From: Bacteroidota bacterium
GTDB taxonomy: Bacteria; Bacteroidota; Bacteroidia; Bacteroidales; F082
DNA length: 64,000 bases
Direction: 5' to 3'
NCBI GenBank assembly: GCA_020444415.1
Contig: JAHLLA010000008.1
Coordinates: forward strand, 1 to 64,000
The notes beneath the pieces are model-generated. The model worked only from the letters and a program-made list of their open reading frames with translations, did no database searches and was not told the DNA's origin. The translations under genes and the position numbers were made by a program. Positions 1-9,806 of the stretch are shown one piece after another. Position 1 is the first letter of the stretch; each line of letters opens with the position of its first letter.

Positions 1-190
1 TTTCAATACCATATTCATAATTGATAACATCAACAGATGTATTTAAATCAAAGCTAACGGAATTCAGATCACCGATTACATCGCTCATTTTTTGCAGAAT
101 CAATACGGCAACGGTATCTTTTCGTGTCTCTTGCGCAACCATTCCCACGATCAACAGGGAGCATAACAAGGCTAATATTATTTTTTTCAT
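1..190 (-). CDS. Secreted protein, 5' part only, DUF2092-like (partial)
   Basis: The reading frame opens with ATG at 190 (minus strand) and runs without a stop off the left edge, giving 63 residues. It starts with a clear Sec signal peptide (MKKIILALLCSLLIVGMVAQ). The mature part contains KMSDVIGDLNSVSFDLNTSV, which resembles the start of DUF2092 proteins, a family related to the LolA/LolB lipoprotein-carrier fold. That assignment rests on a short stretch and is tentative. The gene lies downstream of, and in the same direction as, the HAD lipoprotein and the sulfatase, so the three may form one cluster. The end of the gene is outside the window. Confidence 0.6.
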   Translation of the reverse strand, partial: MKKIILALLCSLLIVGMVAQETRKDTVAVLILQKMSDVIGDLNSVSFDLNTSVDVINYEYGIE

Positions 191-350
191 GAAATTTGTA
201 TTAATGATCAGAATATGAAGGTGCTACTAGATGGCTAAAATACAATTGTTTTATTTGCTGAAAGTAAATTTGAAAATTCGGATTGTATTTGATAGAATTT
301 CCAAAACAATCCTTTAGTATATTTATGAGATATGAATTTTCAGCAGATGT

Positions 351-1379
351 TTATGGATAAATTACCTTCCAGTCATTTTTCATATCCACAACCGTCCACC
401 CTTTTTCATGGGCTTCATTCAGGCCTTTATCCAGCTTACCAATATGAGATTCCCGGTCGTAGGCCCATTCACGTTCAGCATCCGTATGATGAAGATACAA
501 CAAAAAGCTTTTATATTTGTTGGTAGCCGTCCATTGCATCATTTGCAGATCACCATCAGAATTACCGGAAGCAAAAACAGGTTTTTGACCGATGAATTTA
601 TGAATTCCAATGGGTTTTCCTTCTTTGTCATCTATAAAATCAATTTCTGCTAATCTTCTTATCACCGGATTTCCGTTGTTGTAATCAAATTCAGTTTTTA
701 TGCTACTGCCAACAACCTGGTCAGGAGGTATCCCGTAAACTTCTTCTACCCAGGGACGTATAAATTCTATACCACCTCCGGAAACAATAAAAGTTTTAAA
801 ATCATTCTCTCTTAAATATTGTAATAATTCAAGCATTGGCTGATAAACTAAATCTGTGAAAGGTCTTTCGAATCGTGGATGTTTTGCAGTCCTCAACCAT
901 TCTTTAACAATTTGTTCGAACTCTGATGTTGTCATTCCAGCGTGAGAAGCCATAACCAATTCCAACAATCCATGTTCGCCATGTTTTGCCAATTCCTTCA
1001 TGTCATCATCCAAAACTGCTTTAAAAGGTTGTTGTGTTTTCCATTCAGGGTGATCGGGGGCAAGGGCTTTAATCCTGTCAATAGCAAAAAACAACTGAAA
1101 ATAGGCTGGCTGTTCCGACCAAAGGTTACCATCGTTGTCGAAAGTTGCTATGCGCTCAGAAACTGGGATAAAGTTATCACTTTCAATGTTTGTAACATCA
1201 TTAACATAGTTAATTATGGCTAACTTGGTCTTTCCTTCATTCCATGATGGAAGAGGATCAATGATTTCTTTATTTTGAGTTGTGGTTTTTTCGTTGGGTT
1301 CCGTGATAGCATTACAAGCAACAAAAACAATCAATATTGAAATTATTCCCAGCAATCTAAATAAGCTGATTCCTTTCAT
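351..1379 (-). CDS. HAD-superfamily hydrolase, lipoprotein
   Basis: 342 residues. The N-terminus is a lipoprotein signal with a lipobox ending at Cys22 (FVAC), so the enzyme should be anchored outside the cytoplasm. HAD motif I is FDNDGN at 80-85, with Asp81 as expected nucleophile and Asp83 as general acid. Motif II is Ser200 in FIVSGGG, and motif IV is GNSDGD at 272-277. This is a Cof/SerB-like phosphatase layout, but the substrate is unknown. HAD proteins of this kind often sit beside arylsulfatases, as here: the sulfatase gene ends 61 bp upstream, with a hairpin between. Activity on phosphate esters in the periplasm or at the cell surface is inferred from the fold and the lipobox. Confidence 0.85.
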   Translation of the reverse strand: MKGISLFRLLGIISILIVFVACNAITEPNEKTTTQNKEIIDPLPSWNEGKTKLAIINYVNDVTNIESDNFIPVSERIATFDNDGNLWSEQPAYFQLFFAIDRIKALAPDHPEWKTQQPFKAVLDDDMKELAKHGEHGLLELVMASHAGMTTSEFEQIVKEWLRTAKHPRFERPFTDLVYQPMLELLQYLRENDFKTFIVSGGGIEFIRPWVEEVYGIPPDQVVGSSIKTEFDYNNGNPVIRRLAEIDFIDDKEGKPIGIHKFIGQKPVFASGNSDGDLQMMQWTATNKYKSFLLYLHHTDAEREWAYDRESHIGKLDKGLNEAHEKGWTVVDMKNDWKVIYP

Positions 1380-1393
1380 GATAATTCTATTTT

Positions 1394-1427
1394 AGGGAGC
1401 CGGATAACATATGCTATCCGACTCCCT
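1394..1427 (-). terminator. Intergenic hairpin between sulfatase and HAD genes
   Basis: The arms AGGGAGCCGGATA (1394-1406) and TATCCGACTCCCT (1415-1427) form a 13-bp stem with one mismatch around an 8-nt loop. No U-run follows on the minus strand, so it may be a weak attenuator or an RNA-processing site rather than a full terminator. It could reduce expression of the HAD gene relative to the sulfatase. Confidence 0.45.
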
Positions 1428-1440
1428 TAATTCTTTTATA

Positions 1441-3039
1441 TTAACGTGCTCCGGGTGTCGATAATTGTTCCATTACTTTATCAAGGCTGAAACTGGCAGC
1501 TTCCATTCTTGGAGGATATTCCTGGAATGTCATTAAGAATTCACCTACAATATCCTGAGCGGGAACCAGCAAAAAGGCGTGGTCTAACAACCAGTCGTAG
1601 TAAGTGTTTGACGTGATTGTGGCAAACTCATAAGGATCCCTTTTCAAATTGAAAATAAGTGGTATACGCAAAGGCGTAAAGGGCTCTGCCCACACGAGCA
1701 ATGTTCCCTGGGCACGTTGCTCCATAAAAATTAGTTTCCAATCGTCGTATCTCAGGGCTGTCAGGTCGCCATCATCTGAAAAGTAAAAAATTTCATTACG
1801 AGGGCTTTCTGTGGTCTCACCAGTGAGCATAGGTAGAATATTATAACCGTCTAAGTGAACTTTAAAAGTTTTGCCATTGGCAGTATAACCATCAAGTAGC
1901 TTCTCTTTTACTTTGTCATCACCAGCGGCAGCAACAAAAGTCGGCATCCAGTCCATACCTGAAACAATTTCATTACAGATAGAACCTGCTTCTATCTGAC
2001 CAGGCCAGCGGACCATAGAGGGTGTTCTCCAACCACCTTCCCAATTGGTATTTTTTTCACCTCTGAAAGGGCTTACGGCTGCATCGGGCCATGAGTTTTT
2101 GTGGGGACCATTATCGGTTCCATACTGGACAATCGTATTTTCGGCAATACCAAGTTCATCCAAAAGATCAAGTAACTGGCCCACGTGCATATCGTGTTCT
2201 ACCATACCATCGGCATATTCATCCTGTCCGGAAATGCCCCTGAGTTCTTCTTTTACGTGGGTGCGGAAATGCATTCTTGTACCATTCCACCAGACGAAAA
2301 AGGGCTCACCAGCATCAACAGCCTCACGGATAAACCTTTTAGCTTCTTTAACGGACTCATCATCTATAGTTTCCATCCTCTTTTTTGTTAAAGGGCCCGT
2401 GTCTTCAATGCTGCCATCAGCATATGAATGGATCACTCCACGAGGTCCATACTTCTCCCTGAAATCAGGATACTTTTCTGGGTCCGGATAATCAAGTAAT
2501 TCAGGTTCTTCTTCAGCATTCAAGTGATACAAGTTACCGTAAAACTCATCAAAACCGTGATTGGTTGGTAAATGTTCATCACGGTCGCCCAAATGGTTTT
2601 TTCCAAACTGCCCGGTACGATAACCGTGGGGTTTTAACAATTCCGCAATGGTTGGGTCTTTTTCCGAAATACCTTCTTTGGCGCCTGGTAATCCTACCTT
2701 ACTAAGGCCGGTACGAAAAACGCTTTGCCCCAGAATAAAAGATGATCTGCCGGCTGTGCAACTTTGCTCGGAATAATAATCGGTAAAGATCATACCTTCA
2801 TCGGCGATACGATCGATATTGGGTGTTTGATAGCCTACAAGGCCCATTGTGTAGGCACTGATGTTAGATTGGCCGATATCATCACCCCAGATAACAAGAA
2901 TATTTGGTTTTTCTTGCTCCTGAGCTTTTAATTGCCAGGGTGTTGCTGCAAAAATAAATAATAGAAAAACAACCAAACTGAAAACGGGTGGTTTAAATTT
3001 TGAATTTAATAAAAACATGTTTTTAGGATTAATGAACAA
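1441..3039 (-). CDS. Arylsulfatase, family S1 (formylglycine-dependent)
   Basis: 532 residues with an N-terminal membrane/signal segment ending near LKAQ40, so it is exported. The metal-binding start of the sulfatase fold is PNILVIWGDDIG (Asp53, Asp54). The formylglycine signature is C94-T-A-G-R98 inside EQSCTAGRSSF. The Cys would be converted to formylglycine by a maturase encoded elsewhere. The Ala at the usual Pro position marks a subgroup of bacterial sulfatases. Further sulfatase blocks are GKNHLGD, NGTRMHF and YGTDNGPHKNSWPD. It would hydrolyse sulfate esters, but the substrate cannot be read from the sequence. No SusC/SusD pair is next to it, so a polysaccharide locus is not evident. 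The HAD lipoprotein and DUF2092-like gene lie downstream on the same strand. Confidence 0.92.
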   Translation of the reverse strand: MFINPKNMFLLNSKFKPPVFSLVVFLLFIFAATPWQLKAQEQEKPNILVIWGDDIGQSNISAYTMGLVGYQTPNIDRIADEGMIFTDYYSEQSCTAGRSSFILGQSVFRTGLSKVGLPGAKEGISEKDPTIAELLKPHGYRTGQFGKNHLGDRDEHLPTNHGFDEFYGNLYHLNAEEEPELLDYPDPEKYPDFREKYGPRGVIHSYADGSIEDTGPLTKKRMETIDDESVKEAKRFIREAVDAGEPFFVWWNGTRMHFRTHVKEELRGISGQDEYADGMVEHDMHVGQLLDLLDELGIAENTIVQYGTDNGPHKNSWPDAAVSPFRGEKNTNWEGGWRTPSMVRWPGQIEAGSICNEIVSGMDWMPTFVAAAGDDKVKEKLLDGYTANGKTFKVHLDGYNILPMLTGETTESPRNEIFYFSDDGDLTALRYDDWKLIFMEQRAQGTLLVWAEPFTPLRIPLIFNLKRDPYEFATITSNTYYDWLLDHAFLLVPAQDIVGEFLMTFQEYPPRMEAASFSLDKVMEQLSTPGAR

Positions 3040-3061
3040 ATATTTAAGTATTTAGGGAGGT

Positions 3062-3069
3062 CAAAAATA
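3062..3069 (-). promoter_or_regulatory. Putative -7 promoter element of the sulfatase gene
   Basis: Read on the minus strand this is TATTTTTG, an exact match to the Bacteroidota primary-sigma -7 element TAnnTTTG. It is 23 nt before the sulfatase ATG at 3039. No clear -33 TTG lies at the right distance, so the call rests on the -7 motif and its position. Confidence 0.35.
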
Positions 3070-3151
3070 ATAATAAAACAATGTATGATGCTTAATTGTT
3101 TAAAATTAATCTAAATAAGAAGCTTTGATAAAAAAGAGTGAATCCAAAAAA

Positions 3152-4168
3152 CTACATGGTGCTTTTTGAATAAGGTGTCAGGTTCTGTGCTGCAAAATCT
3201 CCATCCAAATATTTGAAATATCCGGCTATAGCGATCATGGCTGCATTATCTGTACTGTACTGCAATTTAGGAATATAAATATTCCAACCCAATTCAACAG
3301 ATGTTTGTTGCATGGCTTGTCTTAAACCTGAATTGGCAGAAACACCACCGGCAATCGCAATTTCATTAATGCTGGTTGCAGAGGCAGCCTTTTTTAGTTT
3401 TTTAAGCAAAATCCTGATAATCGTTTGTTGGAGCGAAGCAGAAAGATCTGCTTTATTTTTCTCAATAAACTGTTCATCTTCTTTCAACCGATCGCGTAAA
3501 AAATATAAAAAAGAGGTTTTCAACCCGCTGAAACTGTAATCCAACTCTTGCATATTGGGTTCAGGAAAAGTAAATGCATCAGGGTTGCCAATTTTTGCCA
3601 GTTTATCTATTTCAGGACCTCCGGGATAGGGTAGTCCCATTATTTTGGCTGCCTTATCAAAAGCTTCACCGGCAGCATCGTCAATGGTGCTGCCAATCAC
3701 TTTCATTTTGTTTGGAGAATCAACTTTTACAATTTGGGTATGACCTCCTGAAACTGTCAGGCAGATAAAAGGAAATTGCGGATGGGCTTTTTGGTCTTCA
3801 TCATCAATAAAATGTGATAATATATGGGCTTTCAGATGATCCACTTCAATGATTGGAATGCCCAATCCCATAGCGAAAGATTTGGCAAATGAAGTGCCTA
3901 CGAGGAGCGACCCAAGGAGTCCCGGACCACGTGTAAAAGCAATGGCGCTCAACTGATTTTTGGTTATCTTTGCTTTGCGCAAGGCTACTTCAACAACCGG
4001 AATGATATTTTGTTGATGTGCTCTTGACGCGAGTTCTGGAACCACACCTCCGTAAGTTTTATGAATGTCTTGATTGGCAATGGCATTCGAAAGAATATGG
4101 GTGTCTTTTAAAACCGCGGCCGAGGTGTCATCACATGAAGATTCAATGCCTAAAATATACGTACTCAT
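3152..4168 (-). CDS. tsaD: tRNA N6-adenosine threonylcarbamoyltransferase TsaD
   Basis: 338 residues, the normal length for TsaD (formerly Gcp/YgjD). It transfers the threonylcarbamoyl group from TC-AMP to A37 of ANN-decoding tRNAs, working in a complex with TsaB and TsaE. The N-terminus ILGIESSCDDTSAAV is the ASKHA nucleotide-fold start. The metal-binding HxxxH is H111-LKA-H115 in VDHLKAH. The glycine-rich segments TRGPGLLGSLLVG and SGGHTQ are present, as is the C-terminal AGGVSANSGLR. Its ATG directly abuts the start of the divergent tamB gene, with no base between them, so each promoter must lie in the other gene's coding region or farther away. Confidence 0.97.
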   Translation of the reverse strand: MSTYILGIESSCDDTSAAVLKDTHILSNAIANQDIHKTYGGVVPELASRAHQQNIIPVVEVALRKAKITKNQLSAIAFTRGPGLLGSLLVGTSFAKSFAMGLGIPIIEVDHLKAHILSHFIDDEDQKAHPQFPFICLTVSGGHTQIVKVDSPNKMKVIGSTIDDAAGEAFDKAAKIMGLPYPGGPEIDKLAKIGNPDAFTFPEPNMQELDYSFSGLKTSFLYFLRDRLKEDEQFIEKNKADLSASLQQTIIRILLKKLKKAASATSINEIAIAGGVSANSGLRQAMQQTSVELGWNIYIPKLQYSTDNAAMIAIAGYFKYLDGDFAAQNLTPYSKSTM

Positions 4169-7100
4169 TTGAAAAATAAATCGGTCAGCAAAAATAACAT
4201 AAAAAAGCTACTTCGGTGGTTGCTGAACATCATCCTTGTATTGATTACGATTCCATTGGTGCTGACTGCCATGTTTCGTGATCCGATGGTGCAATCACTT
4301 TCGGCAAGGATGCTAACCAAATGGCTGACAGAAAACACTGGTTACGTAATCGGACTGGAACGGGTCCGGATAACTGCTTTTGACGGCATCGAATTTCATG
4401 GTTTTAAAGTTGATGATCATCGTGGCGAGGTGATGTTACATATCGATCATTTGAAAGCACAGCCCATTTTTGCAGAGTGGAGTCTGATGCTCCTAAAATT
4501 CAGAAGCATTTCCATCGACGGCGCTCATTTCCGGTTTGCCAGGTATGCTGAAGATGATGTTTACAACCTCATTATGCTATTGAATAAATATTCAGGTGTC
4601 GGTGATGAAAATATAGGAACTGGTCCTGGTGATTTCAAATTGAGAACCTCAAAACTAAAGCTAACCAATTCTATCTTTCACTTGTACGATGAGCATATGG
4701 AATTTGATAACGGTACCGCGATGGATTATGGCGATATGTTGATCGATAGCATCTATTTATACGCTAATGATTTTTATTTAATGAACGATTCATTAAGCAT
4801 TGGCATTGATAGTTTGTTTGCACACGAAAAATCCGGTTTCCGGATTGACCGTATGAGTGCGGATTTTGGTATAAGTTCAACAAACCTTCGGGGTCATCAA
4901 GTAAAACTCGAAAGCCATAATTCATTTCTTGATCTTGATCTTGACTTCAATTATACGTCTTATCAGAGTTATGGGTATTTTATTGATTCAGTGATGATGA
5001 CCGGAAATATCAGGCCATCAACAATGGATATGAGTACGATAGGCTATTTTGCCGAAGTCATGTTTCAAATGCCTAATACGCTCGGTATAAGTGGTGATGT
5101 TTCAGGAACCGTTTCCGACCTTAGGGGAGATGACCTGCGGATTAAATACGCAGCAGATACACGTTTTCATGGGAATGCGATGATACAGGGCCTGCCCGAT
5201 TTTTTTTCATCCTATATGGAGGCTGAAATTATAGAAATGAGTACAACCGCATGTGATCTGAGATCTTTCAAAATTCCTGCGGAAGAAGACCATGTGGATA
5301 TGACAGATCTTGTTGAATGTGATGAAGTTTTTATCGCCAAAGGCGACTTTAAAGGATATTACGAGGATTTTACCACCCGGCTTGAACTTTCATCAAATGA
5401 AGGTACAGTGGATGCAGATGTCGCATTTACACGAATTGAAAACGATACCATTTATTTCAACGCCAAACTCAAAGGCGACACGGTTGATATAGGACGGTTA
5501 CTGGATGTCCCTCTTTTTGGAAGAGTTACAATGGACTTAGATGTAAGTGGAAGTGGCCATCATTTTGATGATATCAGAATTTTGGGAGACGGTTTTTTTA
5601 AAACTGTGGATTTTATGGATTATAGCTATAATCTGGTAGGAGTAAGCGGGTGGTATCAGAACGATTCTTTAAATACAAACTTGAGAATTGGAGACAAAAA
5701 CCTGATGATGGATGCGGATGTAGCTATGAACCTAAATAAAACACCGCTATTGAATGTAACAGCCGATATTGAATACGCAAATCTTGAAAACCTGCAACTC
5801 ATAAATGGTTATAACCTGGTTATTATTACTGATCTGGACATGCAACTTAGTGGATTTGATCCCGATCTGATGACAGGAAAAATTGATCTGGATAGTACGT
5901 TCATGTATTTCAACGGGGAAAAGTACTGGATGGAGCATGCCCTTTTGTCCAAAAGTAAAAAGGATAGCGGACTTGATATCATGGAATTATCCACTGATTA
6001 TGCGGATGCTACAATGACCGGCAAATATAAGTTGACAGATTTCAGAAATAATATGGTTCGCTTATTCGACCATTATTATAACCTGCAGGATAATAAAAAT
6101 GGCAGGGATACAATACAAGGTCAGACTGTATCAATCGCACTCGAATTGAAAAAGAGCAATTTAATAGAAGAACAAATAGTACCCGGTTTATATATTTCAC
6201 CAGGAACCACGCTGAATACAAAACTCAACTTCGGTAACAATAATATGTCAGTCTTGTTAAAATCCGGAATGGTTAAATACAGGGATGTTAAATTGGACCA
6301 GCATGTTTTTAAAGTGGATACAAAGCTGGATAGGCTTGAGTTTAATTATCACATGGAGAATGTCATTTTTAAAGACAGCACTCGTGAAGATCAAACTGTT
6401 TTTGGAGTGGATAATTTTAATTTAAGCGGAACAGCAGGTAACGACAGTATCACCTATCGGCTAACCTGGAATAACCAGGATATTACACTGAAGAATTCCG
6501 CTTTGATTGAAGGGTTTATGAACTATAAAAACGATAGTTCAATATTCAGAATTTTGGAATCGAAAGTATTTGTAAACGATACCTTGTGGCAGGTGGAAAA
6601 AGGAAATTCCATTGTTATGGATCATGAAGGCACTCACTTTAACGACATCAATATAAGGGGTGGACAATCACTGATGAAAATATCAGGTGAATTTCCGGAG
6701 CAGGATAAAGATACCCTGCTCATTGAATTTAAGGACTGGAAACTATCTCATTTTGATATTATTACAAATGCATTCAGGTTCGATTTAAACGGAAAAATAA
6801 ATGGTGTTCTGAATATTTCGCGGATCTATGATAACCTCTCATTTGTATCCAACCTTACCATCAACGATTTCTATTTTAACAAAGAATACTTAGGTACGGC
6901 ATCACTGGTTAACACCTGGAATAATGTCAATAAATCAGTATACTTTGATTCTGAAATATTGCGAAAAGGTGAAGCCGGCGAAGGCAGGGTGTTTTCTGCC
7001 AAGGGATATTATTATCCATTCAGAGATGAAAATGCATTCGACCTGAAGATTGATTTCAACCGCCTGAAATTAAAAGCGGTTGAACCGTTTTTGAATGAGT

Positions 7101-8692
7101 TCATCTCCAATATCGAAGGTGTTGCGTCCGGTAATCTTTACCTGGAGGGAACCCCTGATCAGCCGCAGCTAACTGGTATGGTTGATATGAAAAGAGCTGC
7201 TTTGGTTGTAAACTATCTGAATACTAAATATTCATTTTCGAATGCCATCATTTTAGAACCCGACCGCATTAATTTTGATGAATTGGTAATTTATGATACC
7301 CTGGGCAATTATGCCAATATCGATGGCTATTTATTGCACGATCATTTTAAAAATTCCCGTTTCGATGTGCGCTTAACTACCGATCAGCTGTTGTTTTTCA
7401 ATACCACCCGAAAGATGAATGATTTGTATTATGGTTCAGCTATTACCTCGGGAAATCTCTACGTAACCGGAAGCCTGAATGAAATAAAGCTGGAAATGGA
7501 TGTGTCAACCCTTGATGGTACCAATGTAAGTCTTCCACTTGATTATTCACTCGAGTTCTCTGATAAGGATTATATTATTTTCGTAAATCCTGCATCCAAT
7601 ACAATCAAATTGAACAAGGAAATGAAACTGGCTGAAGAAATGTTGCGTGAAGAAGAACTTTCATATGAAATAGGGCTGGATATGGATATCAATCCGAAAG
7701 CTTCCGTTACCATATACATACCCAATGATCTCGGAAAAATTGAATCGCAAGGTTATGGAAACCTTTCCATGAACTTTAATTCGCTTGGTGATTTTGGGAT
7801 GATAGGAGATTATGTTGTAGATAAAGGATTTTTCAATTTCAACCTGGCCAACCTGGTCAATAAACGATTCGAATTGGTTAAAGGGGGACGCATATCTTGG
7901 TCAGGTGACCCATATGATGCCAACCTGAGTATACGCGGACTGTACCGTGTGAAAACAAATTTAGCAAGTCTTGGTATCGTTGTAGATTCGACCACCGATT
8001 TTAAAAACCGGGTAAATGTGGAGGCCTACGTCATACTTACAAATCAATTGATCAACCCTGAAATAAGATTTGAAATTAAAATACCAGAACTCGATCCTGA
8101 TTTAAGAAGAGCTGTTTTCGCCCAAATTGACACAACAAATGTAGCCATGCTAAACCAACAGGTAATTTCTCTTTTGGTACTGGGCAGTTTTAGCGCCAGC
8201 AATGCATCAAACGTGAATTTGAGTTCAGCCTATTATAGTGTAATAACCAACCAGTTGAGCAAGGTGCTTTCACGTATTAGCGATGACGTGGACGTGGGCA
8301 TCAATTACAAACCGGGCGATCAGGTTTCCCAGGAAGAATTTGAACTGGCACTCTCTACACAATTATTTGATGACAGGTTATCCATTGAAGGAAACGTGGG
8401 TATGACTTATGATAAAGCACAGAGAAATGCGAGCAGCATTGTAGGCGACGTTGATGTAAGTTATAAAATAACCGAAGACGGCAGGTGGGTATTAAAAGTG
8501 TACAATCACTCCAATGTCAATTCATGGTATAATTATAGCACTTATGATAAAACATCGCCCTATACCCAAGGGGTTGGGGTTGCCTATACCAAACAATTTA
8601 ACTCAATCGCAGAAATCTTTCAGCGGACAAGACCCAAAAAAAAGGACAGGACTAATGCTGAGGCAACAAAGGAAGAAGAAGAAAACCAGTAA
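4169..8692 (+). CDS. tamB: TamB-family translocation and assembly module protein
   Basis: 1507 residues. A short basic N-terminus and one transmembrane helix (LLRWLLNIILVLITIPLVL) anchor it in the inner membrane. The rest is a long beta-rich periplasmic region of AsmA/TamB type with a C-terminal DUF490 domain (about 1050-1480; for example LINPEIRFEIKIPELDPDLR and VISLLVLGSFS). Such proteins bridge the envelope and act in outer-membrane protein assembly and phospholipid transport. The start used is TTG at 4169: an in-frame stop lies just upstream at 4151, and no ATG occurs before the membrane helix. This places the start directly next to the divergent tsaD ATG. The next gene follows after 10 bp, so tamB likely heads an operon. 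Confidence 0.93.
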   Translation: MKNKSVSKNNIKKLLRWLLNIILVLITIPLVLTAMFRDPMVQSLSARMLTKWLTENTGYVIGLERVRITAFDGIEFHGFKVDDHRGEVMLHIDHLKAQPIFAEWSLMLLKFRSISIDGAHFRFARYAEDDVYNLIMLLNKYSGVGDENIGTGPGDFKLRTSKLKLTNSIFHLYDEHMEFDNGTAMDYGDMLIDSIYLYANDFYLMNDSLSIGIDSLFAHEKSGFRIDRMSADFGISSTNLRGHQVKLESHNSFLDLDLDFNYTSYQSYGYFIDSVMMTGNIRPSTMDMSTIGYFAEVMFQMPNTLGISGDVSGTVSDLRGDDLRIKYAADTRFHGNAMIQGLPDFFSSYMEAEIIEMSTTACDLRSFKIPAEEDHVDMTDLVECDEVFIAKGDFKGYYEDFTTRLELSSNEGTVDADVAFTRIENDTIYFNAKLKGDTVDIGRLLDVPLFGRVTMDLDVSGSGHHFDDIRILGDGFFKTVDFMDYSYNLVGVSGWYQNDSLNTNLRIGDKNLMMDADVAMNLNKTPLLNVTADIEYANLENLQLINGYNLVIITDLDMQLSGFDPDLMTGKIDLDSTFMYFNGEKYWMEHALLSKSKKDSGLDIMELSTDYADATMTGKYKLTDFRNNMVRLFDHYYNLQDNKNGRDTIQGQTVSIALELKKSNLIEEQIVPGLYISPGTTLNTKLNFGNNNMSVLLKSGMVKYRDVKLDQHVFKVDTKLDRLEFNYHMENVIFKDSTREDQTVFGVDNFNLSGTAGNDSITYRLTWNNQDITLKNSALIEGFMNYKNDSSIFRILESKVFVNDTLWQVEKGNSIVMDHEGTHFNDINIRGGQSLMKISGEFPEQDKDTLLIEFKDWKLSHFDIITNAFRFDLNGKINGVLNISRIYDNLSFVSNLTINDFYFNKEYLGTASLVNTWNNVNKSVYFDSEILRKGEAGEGRVFSAKGYYYPFRDENAFDLKIDFNRLKLKAVEPFLNEFISNIEGVASGNLYLEGTPDQPQLTGMVDMKRAALVVNYLNTKYSFSNAIILEPDRINFDELVIYDTLGNYANIDGYLLHDHFKNSRFDVRLTTDQLLFFNTTRKMNDLYYGSAITSGNLYVTGSLNEIKLEMDVSTLDGTNVSLPLDYSLEFSDKDYIIFVNPASNTIKLNKEMKLAEEMLREEELSYEIGLDMDINPKASVTIYIPNDLGKIESQGYGNLSMNFNSLGDFGMIGDYVVDKGFFNFNLANLVNKRFELVKGGRISWSGDPYDANLSIRGLYRVKTNLASLGIVVDSTTDFKNRVNVEAYVILTNQLINPEIRFEIKIPELDPDLRRAVFAQIDTTNVAMLNQQVISLLVLGSFSASNASNVNLSSAYYSVITNQLSKVLSRISDDVDVGINYKPGDQVSQEEFELALSTQLFDDRLSIEGNVGMTYDKAQRNASSIVGDVDVSYKITEDGRWVLKVYNHSNVNSWYNYSTYDKTSPYTQGVGVAYTKQFNSIAEIFQRTRPKKKDRTNAEATKEEEENQ

Positions 8693-8702
8693 GCTATATC
8701 TT

Positions 8703-9782
8703 ATGAAATCATACTATCTCATAATCGGAATTTTTTTAATTGTTTTTAACACCGGATTACGCTCACAAATCGTGATTGACAGTACCGATATGCCATTTTC
8801 GGGTAATATAATCAACATCAGTACCGGTTTGAATATTGATTTCATCGATTATACCGAAACTGGTGAGGATTTTACCTGGGATTTTTCAAGTCTGATTCCT
8901 GTCTACCAAACGGCCGATACATTCGTAAGCCCTTCGCAAACGCCTTTTACTTACCAGTTTTTTTTCATGGGACGTACAAATTTAGCTTACAGGTATCTGG
9001 ACGACCTGCCCATACCTGATTTTGAACTTACGAATGTCTTTTATTTTTATAAAAATAGTCAGACCAGTTATGTCAATGCAGGTTATGCAGCTTCCTTAAA
9101 TGTGTTACCATTACCATTTGTTTTGTCAACACCCGATGTGTTGTATAGGTTTCCATTGGAATATGGTCATCAGGATTCTTCTGTTTCAGGGCTTGTGTAT
9201 AACCTCCCTGAAACGGCTTACCTGAGCATCGACAGAAAAAGAGTAAATAAGGTAGACGGATGGGGAACCCTTATCACACCTTTCGGCACTTTTGAGGTTT
9301 TAAGAATGACTTCTGAGGTAACTGAGTATGACAGTATTTATATCGACTCCCTTGAGATGGGTGTGCCGGTTAACAGGCATTATACAGAATATAAATGGTT
9401 GGCAAAAGGACAAAAAATTCCGGTGCTGAAAATCACATCAGATGTCAGTGGTTTGATCGTCACTTATACGGACTCAGTAAGGATTGATTACGATGCCGTG
9501 AATGAAAAATTTATAAAGAGTGAATCGGTGCGCGTGTATCCCAATCCTACATCAACTTATGTTTTCATTGAATTTGAAGCTACTGAACCAGTTGATGCTG
9601 AGGTGATTTTACTCGATATGTTGGGAAAATGTATTTTCAGACGATCTGCGGCTCATTATTTGAAAGGGGTAAACCGCAGCCATATTTCATTAAAAGATAA
9701 AGCCGTACCTAAGGGTACATATTTGCTGTATATCCGATCAGACGGGCAAATGTTGACAAAAAAACTGGTCATTAATAACTAA
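8703..9782 (+). CDS. Secreted protein with type IX secretion type-A C-terminal domain
   Basis: 359 residues starting at ATG 8703. A longer upstream reading frame exists but would overlap the tamB coding region, while this start gives a proper signal peptide (MKSYYLIIGIFLIVFNTGLRSQ). The last 80 or so residues are a classic T9SS sorting domain: VRVYPNPTSTYVFIEF, then DMLGK, PKGTYLLYIRSDG and a Lys-Lys-Leu-Val-containing end. The protein should cross the inner membrane by Sec and the outer membrane by the type IX system. The central part (about 20-270) is not recognised. It lies 10 bp after tamB and 24 bp before the helicase-nuclease gene, so it is probably co-transcribed with both. Confidence 0.85.
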   Translation: MKSYYLIIGIFLIVFNTGLRSQIVIDSTDMPFSGNIINISTGLNIDFIDYTETGEDFTWDFSSLIPVYQTADTFVSPSQTPFTYQFFFMGRTNLAYRYLDDLPIPDFELTNVFYFYKNSQTSYVNAGYAASLNVLPLPFVLSTPDVLYRFPLEYGHQDSSVSGLVYNLPETAYLSIDRKRVNKVDGWGTLITPFGTFEVLRMTSEVTEYDSIYIDSLEMGVPVNRHYTEYKWLAKGQKIPVLKITSDVSGLIVTYTDSVRIDYDAVNEKFIKSESVRVYPNPTSTYVFIEFEATEPVDAEVILLDMLGKCIFRRSAAHYLKGVNRSHISLKDKAVPKGTYLLYIRSDGQMLTKKLVINN

Positions 9783-9806
9783 AGTACACTTAGAACAATC
9801 CAAACT

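Noticed and set aside
8514-8702. Longer N-terminus for the T9SS-secreted protein, overlapping tamB
   Set aside because: It would bury the signal peptide behind 63 basic, low-complexity residues encoded inside tamB. ATG 8703 gives a normal signal peptide.
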